From Marinobacter lipolyticus (lineage in GTDB: Bacteria; Pseudomonadota; Gammaproteobacteria; Pseudomonadales; Oleiphilaceae), in contig NZ_QTKT01000009.1 of the NCBI RefSeq assembly GCF_018424605.1, positions 121,004 through 185,003 of the forward strand: a stretch of DNA of 64,000 bases, read 5' to 3'. This document shows, piece by piece, positions 43,726 to 52,390 of this stretch. Within the stretch, counting starts at the first letter, position 1; every line of letters begins with the position of its first letter. The position numbers and the translations under genes are program-made. The notes beneath the pieces were generated by a model. The model made no database searches and was not told where the DNA came from. It saw only the letters and a list, made by a program, of their open reading frames with translations.

Positions 43726-45507
43726 ATGGGTAATCTTCGCGCACCTGCACCACCACGAAGCACACTCACCCTTCGCGATCTGATCACCGCGCTGGTGACC
43801 AGCGGCGAAATTTCCCAGGAGGACGCCGACCGGGTTCTGCAGGCCAATATCGGCACGGACACGCGGCAACGACATCCGCTGGAACTGATCGCACTGGCAG
43901 CCCTGAAAAGCCAGAACAGCGGCCGCACGCTGGACCTCGACCGACTCACCCAATGGATGGCGGACTGGGCAGGCCAGCCCTGGTACCACATTGATCCGCT
44001 GAAGATTGACACTCCGGCCATCGCCAAGGTGATGTCCTACGCCTTTGCCCAGCGCCACGGCATACTGGCGGTCGAGATCGGTCAGGACGAAGTACTCATC
44101 GCCAGCGCAGAGCCCTTCAAGAGCGACTGGGAAAGCAACCTTCGCCAGGCCGTTCGCAAGGACATTCGCCGGGTGGTGGCCAATCCGGAAGACCTGCGCC
44201 GCTACACCGTCGAGTTCTACCAGCTGGCAAACTCGGTCAGCAAGGCCAGTGGCCGGCAAGGCGAAGGCTCGGCCGGTAATCAGAATTTTGAACAGTTACT
44301 GGATCTTGGGGCCAACGACCATCCGGACGCGAATGACCAGCACGTGGTCAAGATCGTTGACTGGTTACTGCAATATGCCTTTGACCAACGCTCCTCGGAC
44401 ATCCACATCGAGCCCAGGCGCAACGTCACCCAGGTGCGTTTCCGCATTGATGGCGTGCTGCACAACGTATACGAGTTCCCCGAGCAGGTCGGGGTAGCGG
44501 TGACCAGCCGATTGAAGATACTCGGGCGGCTGAACGTGGCGGAGAAACGCCGTCCACAGGACGGTCGCATCAAAACCCGCAAGCCCGACAACAGCGAAGT
44601 GGAATTGCGCCTGGCGACCATGCCCACCGCGTTTGGCGAAAAAATGGTGATGCGGATTTTCGACCCCGAGGTGCTGCTCAAATCCTATGAGCAACTCGGG
44701 TTTTCCCGCGAAGACCGGGAACGCTGGCACGACATCACCGATCGGCCCCACGGCATTGTGCTGGTGACCGGGCCAACGGGGTCGGGTAAAACCACCACGT
44801 TGTATTCCACCCTCAAACAGCTGGCGTCTTCCGAGGTGAATATCTGCACCATCGAGGATCCGATCGAAATGGTCGAGCCGGCATTCAATCAGATGCAGGT
44901 GCAGAACAACATCGAGCTGACCTTCGCCGCCGGTGTACGGGCCCTGCTGAGACAGGACCCGGACATCATCATGATTGGTGAGATCCGCGATCTGGAAACC
45001 GCTGAAATGGCGGTGCAGGCAGCACTGACCGGGCACCTGGTACTCTCGACCCTGCACACCAACGATGCACCCAGCGCCATTACGCGGCTGATGGAGCTTG
45101 GCATTCCGCCCTATCTGATCCGGGCAACGGTGCTCGGGGTAATGGCGCAGCGGCTGGCCCGTACCCTGTGCCCTCACTGCAAAGCCCCCGGCCCGGTGGA
45201 TGAGCAGGCCTGGCAAAGCCTGACCCGCCCCTGGAAAGCGGCAACCCCGGAACAGATCTACCGCCCGGTGGGCTGCCTGGAATGCCGCAATACCGGCTAT
45301 TACGGCCGCGCGGGTGTTTATGAAATTCTCAAACTCTCCGGCGACCTCAGTGTGCGGATCACCGATCAGTGCGAGCTGGAAGAGCTGCGACTGGAGGCTT
45401 ACAAAACCGGCATGAAGTCCCTGCGTTTGAGTGGTGCCCAGAAGGTCGCCGCCGGCCAGACCACCATCGAAGAAATCCTGCGGGTGACACCGGAAAGCCA
45501 GCGCTGA
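43726..45507 (+). CDS. GspE/PilB family ATPase (isolated)
   Basis: A secretion/pilus traffic ATPase of 593 residues. An N-terminal T2SSE-N-like domain covers residues of about 10-150. The ATPase core has Walker A GPTGSGKTTTLYS near 350, the Asp box, Walker B DPDIIMIGEIRDLETAEMA and the His box LSTLHTND. The zinc-binding CPHC...CLEC pair lies near 485-525. All catalytic elements look intact. No pilin, GspF/PilC or secretin gene is nearby, so its partners must be elsewhere or it serves another role. It starts 11 bases after the DUF2069 gene and ends 6 bases before the convergent DUF3080 gene. Confidence 0.9.
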   Translation: MGNLRAPAPPRSTLTLRDLITALVTSGEISQEDADRVLQANIGTDTRQRHPLELIALAALKSQNSGRTLDLDRLTQWMADWAGQPWYHIDPLKIDTPAIAKVMSYAFAQRHGILAVEIGQDEVLIASAEPFKSDWESNLRQAVRKDIRRVVANPEDLRRYTVEFYQLANSVSKASGRQGEGSAGNQNFEQLLDLGANDHPDANDQHVVKIVDWLLQYAFDQRSSDIHIEPRRNVTQVRFRIDGVLHNVYEFPEQVGVAVTSRLKILGRLNVAEKRRPQDGRIKTRKPDNSEVELRLATMPTAFGEKMVMRIFDPEVLLKSYEQLGFSREDRERWHDITDRPHGIVLVTGPTGSGKTTTLYSTLKQLASSEVNICTIEDPIEMVEPAFNQMQVQNNIELTFAAGVRALLRQDPDIIMIGEIRDLETAEMAVQAALTGHLVLSTLHTNDAPSAITRLMELGIPPYLIRATVLGVMAQRLARTLCPHCKAPGPVDEQAWQSLTRPWKAATPEQIYRPVGCLECRNTGYYGRAGVYEILKLSGDLSVRITDQCELEELRLEAYKTGMKSLRLSGAQKVAAGQTTIEEILRVTPESQR

Positions 45508-45513
45508 CGGCCG

Positions 45514-46572
45514 TCACGCTCCGGGCCTCAGACCGCATTGACCGAGCAGACTTTGCCAGCTTTCCGTGTGCTCGGCCATCGCGCGATCGAGTTCCTGCCA
45601 GATACTGGCATCGCCATCCTGACGAAGATGCCGCTGGGCCCACCCCCGGAACGTCTCCGGCATGACGCCACTCTGGGCCTCCGCCATTTGCTGGAGCGGC
45701 AGGATCAGCGCGTCCTGCCCCCGGCGGACATCGCTCATGTACGGCTGGATACGGTCGATGTACACGCTGAAAAACATGTTGCGAACAATATCGGACTGAT
45801 TGTTGGGCTTGCCGTCGAAACACAGCGGCCGCTTGCCCAGACGCGTGCGGATAACAGCCGTGGCGTCGTCCAGCCTGGCGATCAGCAAGCTGGCGCTGTT
45901 GAGTAACTGCCCCGCGCGGTGCTCCGCCTGCCAGCGCTGATGCACCTCGCCAACGTAGTCCAGCGAGTGGTCCAGCTGCCCTGCCAACAGCGCGGCCAGC
46001 GTGTTATTGAGCCGGTCAAGATCCAGCGACAGATCCGACACCGGATTGCCCTCGGGTGACACCGGATAATACCCTTTGGAGAGCGTGAACAGCGCCTCGA
46101 TCTCTTCGGTTGCCCAGGTGGCGTTCCAGATCGCAACGGGTAAGGACTCACGCTTGCTGGCAATGGCATCCTGAACGCTGGTCTTCAACGACTTGCGGTC
46201 AATATCCGGCAGGCAATCCCGGGCGGCATCGATGAACCGCAGTTCGTAGCGCAGACGGTTCAGTGGATCCATGACCCGCCCCATCACCGAATTGCGCTCG
46301 CCCACCACATACTGCAACTGGCAGCCGTACAGGGAGAGAAAATCCAGAATATCGATGTCGAGTTCCGGCATGTCGAGCCGTCGGTTGCGCCGCAACGGCA
46401 TGCGCTGCGGCGCAACCGGATCAGACAGTTCCGCCTCGCCGTCCAGTACTCGCGCAACCCGCTCCACGTATTCATCCATCATGGAATCCGCCTGGGAAAA
46501 CGGGTTACAGCCCGCCAGCACGAGGGTTGCCAATGAACAAAGTATTAATGGAAAAGGTCGGCGAAAGAACAC
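45514..46572 (-). CDS. DUF3080 family lipoprotein
   Basis: About 352 residues. The GTG at 46572 has GGGGAG upstream and starts directly at a signal peptide, VFFRRPFPLILCSL, with lipobox LAGC (Cys 22). The body is helical, with segments such as LPRRRRLDMPE-like MPLRRNRRLDMPELDIDIL and FLSLYGCQLQYVVGERNSVMG typical of DUF3080, a family of unknown function in gammaproteobacteria. It lacks membrane segments after the anchor. It sits downstream of mtnC on the same strand with a 52-base gap. Confidence 0.8.
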   Translation of the reverse strand: MFFRRPFPLILCSLATLVLAGCNPFSQADSMMDEYVERVARVLDGEAELSDPVAPQRMPLRRNRRLDMPELDIDILDFLSLYGCQLQYVVGERNSVMGRVMDPLNRLRYELRFIDAARDCLPDIDRKSLKTSVQDAIASKRESLPVAIWNATWATEEIEALFTLSKGYYPVSPEGNPVSDLSLDLDRLNNTLAALLAGQLDHSLDYVGEVHQRWQAEHRAGQLLNSASLLIARLDDATAVIRTRLGKRPLCFDGKPNNQSDIVRNMFFSVYIDRIQPYMSDVRRGQDALILPLQQMAEAQSGVMPETFRGWAQRHLRQDGDASIWQELDRAMAEHTESWQSLLGQCGLRPGA

Positions 46573-46624
46573 CCTGCGGCTCCCCTGATTCAGTGAACAG
46601 CCGACCCGCGACGGATACCGGGGG

Positions 46625-47317
46625 TCAGCGCCGCTGCAGCAGTCTGTCCACCTCGGCGAACGTGCGGGCAACCGGCCGCCCGGTCTCCGGAATGACGCCA
46701 TCCCGGATCAACCATGCCGTGGCCATGCCAGCGCTCTCGGCCGCATCAAGCTCCGCTTCCACATCGGAGAGAAACAGCACCGTGTCGGCCTCCACGCCCA
46801 GCTGCTCCAGAATATTGCGGTAAGACTCCGGCTCTTTCTTGCCACCAACCCGGGTATCGAAGTACCCGGAAAAAAACGGCGTCAGATCGCCGGCTTCACT
46901 GAAACCAAAAATCAGCTTCTGGGCCTGCACCGATCCGGAAGAGTATACGAACAATCGCAATCCCCGATCATGCCACCGCTGCAGGTATTCAGCCGCATCC
47001 TCGTATACGTGGCCACGGAAAGCACCCTGCTGATAGCCCTGGGCCCAGAGCATACCTTGCAGCGCTTTCAGAGGCGTTTCCTTGTGATCGTTCCTGATCC
47101 AGCCCTGCAGAACCTCAATCAGGGCTTCAACGTCCTCCCGCGGGACACCGGAGCGCTCCGCTACGGCATCGAGCTGGCTGGCAATGGCCGGGTTGTCCGA
47201 CTGACCCTCGCGGACGAAAGCCGCGATGTGGTCCGCCGCATAGGGAAACAGCACGTCGTGGACGAAGGAGATAGAGCTGGTCGTGCCCTCAATGTCGGTG
47301 AGAATCACCCGGATCAT
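46625..47317 (-). CDS. mtnC: Acireductone synthase (enolase-phosphatase E1)
   Basis: HAD-superfamily bifunctional enzyme of methionine salvage. It enolises and dephosphorylates 2,3-diketo-5-methylthiopentyl-1-phosphate to acireductone. The catalytic motif is DIEGTTSSISFVHDVLFPY, with DxE in place of DxD as in the E1 family. SSGSVQAQKLIFGF and FLSDVEAELDAAESAGM supply later HAD motifs. It has 230 residues. Its start overlaps the mtnD stop as TGATG. Confidence 0.95.
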   Translation of the reverse strand: MIRVILTDIEGTTSSISFVHDVLFPYAADHIAAFVREGQSDNPAIASQLDAVAERSGVPREDVEALIEVLQGWIRNDHKETPLKALQGMLWAQGYQQGAFRGHVYEDAAEYLQRWHDRGLRLFVYSSGSVQAQKLIFGFSEAGDLTPFFSGYFDTRVGGKKEPESYRNILEQLGVEADTVLFLSDVEAELDAAESAGMATAWLIRDGVIPETGRPVARTFAEVDRLLQRR

Positions 47318-47874
47318 CAGGCCACCCCGGCCAACTGTTCATAGCGGGGCAACTGACGAGCAATATCCTCACCGGTGAAATCCGCAACCCAGCCTTCGGG
47401 ATTGCTGAACAGACGGATGCAGGTGAACCTGGGCTGCGGGCCCATGTCAAACCAGTGCCGGGTGCCATCGGGTACACTGATAAGGTCGTTCTTCTGGCAC
47501 AACACCGCGTAGACCTGCTCCTGAAAATGCAGGTAAAACAGGCCCTGGCCACGCACGAAAAAGCGGACTTCATCTTCGCTGTGGACGTGCTCATCCAGGA
47601 ACTTCTGACGGAACGCGTCTTTCTGTGGGTTGTCCGGGTTCAGGCTGACCACATCGGCGGTCTGGAAGCCGCACTCCGCTTTCAACGCAGCCACTTCCTC
47701 CCGATAGGCTTCCAGAATGGCCTCCTGAGAGGCGTCATCAGGAAGATCCCGGGTCTGCCACTGCTCAAAGCGGATCCCTTGCTCGGCCAACAGGCGACGG
47801 ATTTCAGCGGGGTCTTCCGTCACAGATTGTGGCTGTTCTGGCCGGTTTTGATCAAAGATGCTCAGGGTCGTCAT
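47317..47874 (-). CDS. mtnD: Acireductone dioxygenase
   Basis: Cupin metalloenzyme of methionine salvage. With Fe it makes the methionine precursor KMTB, and with Ni an off-pathway product. The 185 residues begin MTTLSIFDQNRPEQP. The metal ligands lie in EHVHSEDEVRFFVRGQGLFY (H, H, E) and a later His in TRHWFDMGPQ. An in-frame TTG one codon upstream is unnecessary. It overlaps both neighbours by one base, so mtnB-mtnD-mtnC are tightly coupled. Confidence 0.95.
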   Translation of the reverse strand: MTTLSIFDQNRPEQPQSVTEDPAEIRRLLAEQGIRFEQWQTRDLPDDASQEAILEAYREEVAALKAECGFQTADVVSLNPDNPQKDAFRQKFLDEHVHSEDEVRFFVRGQGLFYLHFQEQVYAVLCQKNDLISVPDGTRHWFDMGPQPRFTCIRLFSNPEGWVADFTGEDIARQLPRYEQLAGVA

Positions 47875-48494
47875 CAACGAAGCCTCATGGTTGCAAGTTC
47901 ACATTCAAACAGAAATTCAAACGCTTCGACGTGCCTCAGGCAGTCTGCCATGGTCCGCCCCCAGGTATAAAGGCCATGGCCGCGGATAAGATAACCGGGC
48001 TGGTCAGGGTGGGCGCGGAACCATTGCCCGGTTCGCTCCGCCAGGTCCGGGATATCCTGGGTGTTGTCGAACACCGGCACCACCAAACTTGTTTCGTGGC
48101 TGTCGTGGCCCGGAAACGCTTTTTGCAGCTCGTAACCTTCCAGGGTCAGGAATGGCTCTGTGACCAGCCGGCTCAGAACGGTGGCGTTGACCGAGTGGGT
48201 GTGCAGCACGGCACCGACGTCCGGAAAGACGTTATACAGGACCGTGTGGAGCAGGGTTTCTGCGGACGAACGGCACTGACTCTGCTCCGGCTGCCCGGCC
48301 AGATCCACAACCATGACATCCCCCGCGCCCAACTCGCCCTTGTGGCGACCGGACACGGTGATGGCGATGTGGTTGTCATCAATGCGAGCAGAATAATTGC
48401 TGCTGGTGGCGGGGGACCAACCCCGCCCGTACAGAAAGCGCCCGGCCTCGGCAATGGTTTCGGCCACCTGAGCGTAGCGGGTTACGTCAAACAC
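47874..48494 (-). CDS. mtnB: Methylthioribulose-1-phosphate dehydratase
   Basis: Class II aldolase-fold zinc enzyme, the dehydration step of methionine salvage. The 206 residues include GRGWSPATSSNYSARID, the zinc ligands in LHTHSVNATVLSRL, and a third His in YLIRGHGLYTWGRT. The start is GTG at 48494 with GGAG 9 bases upstream. mtnA and the kinase or phosphorylase steps are not in this window. It heads the mtnBDC operon. Confidence 0.95.
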   Translation of the reverse strand: MFDVTRYAQVAETIAEAGRFLYGRGWSPATSSNYSARIDDNHIAITVSGRHKGELGAGDVMVVDLAGQPEQSQCRSSAETLLHTVLYNVFPDVGAVLHTHSVNATVLSRLVTEPFLTLEGYELQKAFPGHDSHETSLVVPVFDNTQDIPDLAERTGQWFRAHPDQPGYLIRGHGLYTWGRTMADCLRHVEAFEFLFECELATMRLR

Positions 48495-48604
48495 TGGCAG
48501 TCTCCGGTTTCAGCCCGCGCTGCTGCGGCGGGAATGTGCGGCCATTATAAAGCCGGAGGCGACGCCCGCAAACGATCTCGCGCCACCGTTTTACTACCCT
48601 TGTA

Positions 48605-50812
48605 CTACCCTGCAGCGGATTTTAACGGCAACGTCCGTTGCCGCTTGCCGGTCAGCGCGAACAAGGCATTGCCCAGTGCCGGCAGAACCGGCGGAACACC
48701 GGGCTCACCCACCCCGGTCGGTGGCTCGGTACTGTCGACCACATCGACCTCTACGCTCGGCAACTCGTAGTTGCGCATCAGTGCATAGTCGTGAAAGTTA
48801 CTCTGCTGAACCGCGCCGTTCTCCAGAGTGATTTCCCCGTGCAGGGCCGCGGTCAGGCCGAAAATGATGCCGCCTTCGATCTGGTCGCGGACGATGGCCG
48901 GATTGACCACCTGCCCGCAATCCACGGCGCACCAGACCCGGTGAATACGTATTTCGCCATTTTCGATACTCGCTTCAATCACCTGCGCCACATAAGTACC
49001 GAAACTCTGGAACAGAGCCAGGCCGCGGGCCCGCCCGGCGGGCGCACCGGCCCGCCAGTCCGCTATAGCGGCAACCCGATCGAGTACCGCCAGATGCCGG
49101 GGCTGGTCCTTGAGCAGGCCCCGCCTGAAATCATAGGGGTCATTCCCGGTTTCATGGGCCAGTTCGTCCATGAAGGTTTCGGCGGCAAAGCCGTTGTGGG
49201 AATAGCCCACCGATCGCCACCAGGTAATGGGAACACCCGGATCGGTATGGGTATGTCGAATTTCAACGTTAGCCACTTCATAGGGGTAATCGACGGCGCC
49301 CTCGATGGCGGACATATCCTTTGGCGTCGCAATGCCCTCGGCCATCAGGCCGACCCTACCCAGGGTGTCGTAGAGGAACTTCGGAGACCACGGGTATTGC
49401 GCCGGCGCTGCATTGCGCACGTACCAGTCCAGAATCTGGGGCCCGACCACCTGATGGTGCCATCCGGTCACCTGATTACCGGAAACGCTCGCTTTCATGC
49501 GATGCAGCATGGCCGGACGGAACAGGTCGTGGCGGGTGTCCTCTTCCCGGCTCCAGATCACTTTCACCGGTTGTTTGACCCGGTAGGCCACGGCAGCGGC
49601 CTCTTCGATGTAATCCTGGGTCAGCCGGCGGCCGAATCCGCCACCGAGAAAGGTGGTGTTAATGGTCACATCACTCGGGGAAAGGTCGCTGACACGCGCC
49701 GCCGCAATACGGCCAAGATCCGGCGCCTGCGTAGGGGCCCAGACTTCCATGGTGTTTCCGCGATACCAGGCCGTCGCGTTCATGGGCTCCAATGTGGCGT
49801 GCGCCAGGTAGGGCTGCTCGTAACTGGCTTCCACTACCCGCTCGGCGGATTCCGCCGCGCCGGTAAAACTGCCGTCGTTGCGCTCGCGTTCGCCTGCATC
49901 CTCATCCGCTGCACGGTGATAATGCGCAAACACATCATCCGTGGACAGGTCGAGGGCGTCGGTGTTGTCCCATTCCACCTTCAGTTGTTGCTGGGCCTTG
50001 CGGGCCTGCCAGTATTTGCTGGCCACAATGGCCACGCCGCGCTCAATCTCGAGCACGTCCAGCACACCGGGCATACCCTCAATGTCGGCGCCATTAAACG
50101 ATTGCACGCGCCCACCATGGCGCGGCGGACGGGTAACCACCGCGTACACCATGTCCGGCAGCTCTACATCGATACCGTATTCCGCGGTACCGGTGGATTT
50201 CGCCTCGGCATCCAGGCGACCACGATCCCTGCCAATGTAGCGCCACTGGCTGGGAGGCTTGAGCGCGACCTCATGCCGCACGACCTCGCCGGATGCCAGC
50301 TGCACCAGTTTGCCATAGGCCAGGGCGTCAACGCCGTTGGGATGGCGCACCTGTCCGTCCATTGCGGTACATTCCCGGTGATCTACGCCCCATACCTTCG
50401 CCGCAGCCAGAATCAGCATCTCGCGCGCGTGCGCTCCGGCCTGGCGCAATGGCTCCCAGCTGGTGGCCAGGCTGGTACTGCCACCGGTGAGCTGAAGCTT
50501 GTAGAGAGGGTTGCGGTACTCCGGGGCCACCGGCGCGAATTTCGGAGTGATGGAGGCCGGCTCCACCTCCAGTTCTTCCGCCACCAGGGTGGTAAGGCCG
50601 GTATAGGTTCCCTGCCCCATCTCCACCCGGGCGAGGGTGAAATACACGTTGTTGTCGGTGGTCAGCTCCAGCCATGCGTCCGGCCGCCAGCTGCCCTCTT
50701 CTTCCTCATAGCCGGCTCTGACTCCGGCACAACCCGCCAATGAGAGTGCCAGCACGAGGCTGCCGGAGGAGGCGCCGGTGACCTTGAGAAAATCCCTGCG
50801 ATTCATGGTCAT
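48605..50812 (-). CDS. Molybdopterin-binding subunit of an IorB-like aldehyde/N-heterocycle oxidoreductase
   Basis: Large subunit of a xanthine-oxidase-family enzyme (735 residues) resembling isoquinoline 1-oxidoreductase beta. The N-terminus has a twin-arginine motif, MNRRDFLK, then a hydrophobic stretch ending in a lipobox, SLAGC, so export by Tat and lipid anchoring are both predicted. Molybdopterin-contacting segments include TTFLGGGFGRRLTQD, and the active-site Glu lies in GVGEPGVPPVLP near the C-terminus. The natural substrate cannot be read from the sequence. The two candidate starts are 50812 and 50806. It is coupled to the 2Fe-2S subunit with one base between them. Confidence 0.9.
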   Translation of the reverse strand: MTMNRRDFLKVTGASSGSLVLALSLAGCAGVRAGYEEEEGSWRPDAWLELTTDNNVYFTLARVEMGQGTYTGLTTLVAEELEVEPASITPKFAPVAPEYRNPLYKLQLTGGSTSLATSWEPLRQAGAHAREMLILAAAKVWGVDHRECTAMDGQVRHPNGVDALAYGKLVQLASGEVVRHEVALKPPSQWRYIGRDRGRLDAEAKSTGTAEYGIDVELPDMVYAVVTRPPRHGGRVQSFNGADIEGMPGVLDVLEIERGVAIVASKYWQARKAQQQLKVEWDNTDALDLSTDDVFAHYHRAADEDAGERERNDGSFTGAAESAERVVEASYEQPYLAHATLEPMNATAWYRGNTMEVWAPTQAPDLGRIAAARVSDLSPSDVTINTTFLGGGFGRRLTQDYIEEAAAVAYRVKQPVKVIWSREEDTRHDLFRPAMLHRMKASVSGNQVTGWHHQVVGPQILDWYVRNAAPAQYPWSPKFLYDTLGRVGLMAEGIATPKDMSAIEGAVDYPYEVANVEIRHTHTDPGVPITWWRSVGYSHNGFAAETFMDELAHETGNDPYDFRRGLLKDQPRHLAVLDRVAAIADWRAGAPAGRARGLALFQSFGTYVAQVIEASIENGEIRIHRVWCAVDCGQVVNPAIVRDQIEGGIIFGLTAALHGEITLENGAVQQSNFHDYALMRNYELPSVEVDVVDSTEPPTGVGEPGVPPVLPALGNALFALTGKRQRTLPLKSAAG

Positions 50813-50813
50813 C

Positions 50814-51302
50814 TCACGCGCCCTTCTGTCCGGAAACTGTGACATCGGTGTCCGCCACCACGGATTCCACTGCCGCAATGATACGGGAATAGGTGCCACA
50901 CCGGCACAGATTGCCACTCATCGCCGCAACGATCTCATCCCGCGCGGGCGTCGGATTGTAATCAAGTAAATGCGCAGCGCTCATGATCTGTCCCGACTGG
51001 CAGTAACCACACTGAGGCACGCCGTGCTCAATCCAGGCCTTCTGCAAAGGGTGCAAGCGGCCCGGGCTGCCCAATCCTTCTATGGTGGTGATCGATTTGC
51101 CGCTTGCCATCTCGACGGGGGTGGAACAGGAACGCACCGGCTGCCCCTCCAGATGGACCGTGCAGGCGCCGCACAGGCCGGCGCCACAGCCGAATTTGGT
51201 GCCCTTGAGCCCCAGCTCGTCACGGATTACCCACAACAGGGGCGTATCCGGGTCGATTTCCAGGGTCTTGTGCTCACCGTTCACCGTCAGGTTCAGGGCC
51301 AT
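50814..51302 (-). CDS. IorA-like [2Fe-2S] subunit
   Basis: Small electron-transfer subunit of 162 residues pairing with the downstream molybdopterin protein. The plant-type ferredoxin ligands are C39, C44, C47 and C59 ([16 protein letters not shown]). The second, helical cluster uses C98, C101, C133 and C135 ([12 protein letters not shown] and [11 protein letters not shown]). It has no signal peptide, so it would have to be exported as a complex with the Tat-targeted large subunit. No FAD subunit or cytochrome gene is adjacent. Confidence 0.93.
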   Translation of the reverse strand: MALNLTVNGEHKTLEIDPDTPLLWVIRDELGLKGTKFGCGAGLCGACTVHLEGQPVRSCSTPVEMASGKSITTIEGLGSPGRLHPLQKAWIEHGVPQCGYCQSGQIMSAAHLLDYNPTPARDEIVAAMSGNLCRCGTYSRIIAAVESVVADTDVTVSGQKGA

Positions 51303-51388
51303 TGCTGTTTCCTCTCATGGACTGGAAGGATGCCGTGAACCTCGGGCATCGTCTTGTTATTGTCGTTTTCAGGCGGCACCACCCGGGC

Positions 51389-51583
51389 TTATTTGACGAC
51401 TTCGTTGCCTTCTTCATCGACCCAGATCTTACGCTCTCCGTTGTCGAGCTCGCCCTGGCTATCCCATACCTCCCGGTTTTCGGTCGCCTCATCTATTTTT
51501 CCGTTGTCGTTCCAGATAACACGGTCCTTGCAGCCGGTAATCGCAAGCGACACAAGGGCGAGCAGACAGAGTTTCCTGAACAT
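51389..51583 (-). CDS. Small lipoprotein with three W-x-D/S-x-G-like repeats
   Basis: A 64-residue predicted lipoprotein. It has a perfect GGAGG ribosome-binding site, a signal peptide MFRKLCLLALVSLAITGC and lipidated Cys 18. The mature part is acidic and contains three related short units: VIWNDNGKID, VWDSQGELDN and IWVDEEGNEV. I do not recognise the family. The repeat may be a short MORN-like or beta-hairpin unit (inference). It lies between the IorA-like and Smr genes, all on the reverse strand. Confidence 0.72.
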   Translation of the reverse strand: MFRKLCLLALVSLAITGCKDRVIWNDNGKIDEATENREVWDSQGELDNGERKIWVDEEGNEVVK

Positions 51584-51651
51584 AATACCTCCGGGTATCT
51601 GGCCCCGCGGGGCCCGTTAAGTCGTCCGAGACGGACGGTATGACCGGACAT

Positions 51652-52233
51652 TCAGCGGCTGCCGTGCACCTCACGGTTGTGCTGCTTGTCCCGATCGCTT
51701 TTTCGAACCATGACATAGACGGCACCGGTGCCGCCATGGTGTTTCTGGGCGGAATGAAAGGCAAGCACGCCATCCAGTTCCGGTAACCACTTCGCGAGAA
51801 AACTTTTCAGCTGGGCGATGCCGTCAGGGTTACGCTCGCCCTTGCCGTGCAGGATGATGACCGAGCGCAGCCCATAACGAATGCAGTCGTTCACAAAGGC
51901 GAAGACTTCACGGCGGGCTTCGTCCACCGTCATTCGATGCAGATCAAGGCGCGCTTCAATGGGGTACTGGCCCAGCCTCAGTTTGCGAAAAACGCCGTGC
52001 TGAATACCGGGGCGTTGCCAGCTCAGGATATCGTGGGCCGTCAACGGCTCCACCATGTCCGACGTGAGCGGGTTGGTGTCTTTGACGGGTTGATCAACCG
52101 CCGCCCGCTGCCGCTCGAGATGGCCGGGGGTCAGCTCTTTCGGCACTCGGGTCTCGGCCCGATTGGGTTTGCGGATGCGCCGGACGTCCTTCATTTCTTC
52201 CAGAAAGCTCAGGCGCTCTTCTTTGGTCGTCAT
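51652..52233 (-). CDS. Smr/MutS2-domain protein (YfcN/SmrB-like)
   Basis: A 193-residue protein. The C-terminal Smr domain starts at IEARLDLHRMTVDEARREV and contains SVIILHGKGERNPDG, matching the LDLHG and HGxG motifs. The N-terminal 100 residues, with SDMVEPLTAHDILSWQRPGIQ, match the YfcN/SmrB type. E. coli SmrB is a ribosome-collision endonuclease that cleaves mRNA. The motif here is LDLHR rather than LDLHG, and the HGKG is intact. The ATG at 52233 was chosen, with 52290 as an alternative. It is divergent from the DUF294 gene. Confidence 0.85.
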   Translation of the reverse strand: MTTKEERLSFLEEMKDVRRIRKPNRAETRVPKELTPGHLERQRAAVDQPVKDTNPLTSDMVEPLTAHDILSWQRPGIQHGVFRKLRLGQYPIEARLDLHRMTVDEARREVFAFVNDCIRYGLRSVIILHGKGERNPDGIAQLKSFLAKWLPELDGVLAFHSAQKHHGGTGAVYVMVRKSDRDKQHNREVHGSR

Positions 52234-52390
52234 GGTTTTGTCGTTCAGCGTTGGAGTTGAAGAAACTTTACCACCAGCGTGCGATGTCATAAAGGCAACG
52301 TGCCCGCCACACCTTCGACGAAAATCGTACAGTTGCACTGGCGCCAACTGGTCTACACTCGGGGCGATAACAAGTAAAACGGACGATACT

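Noticed and set aside
48638..50743. A 701-codon forward open frame opposite the molybdopterin subunit
   Set aside because: No family motifs, and the opposite strand encodes an intact Tat-targeted xanthine-oxidase-family protein.
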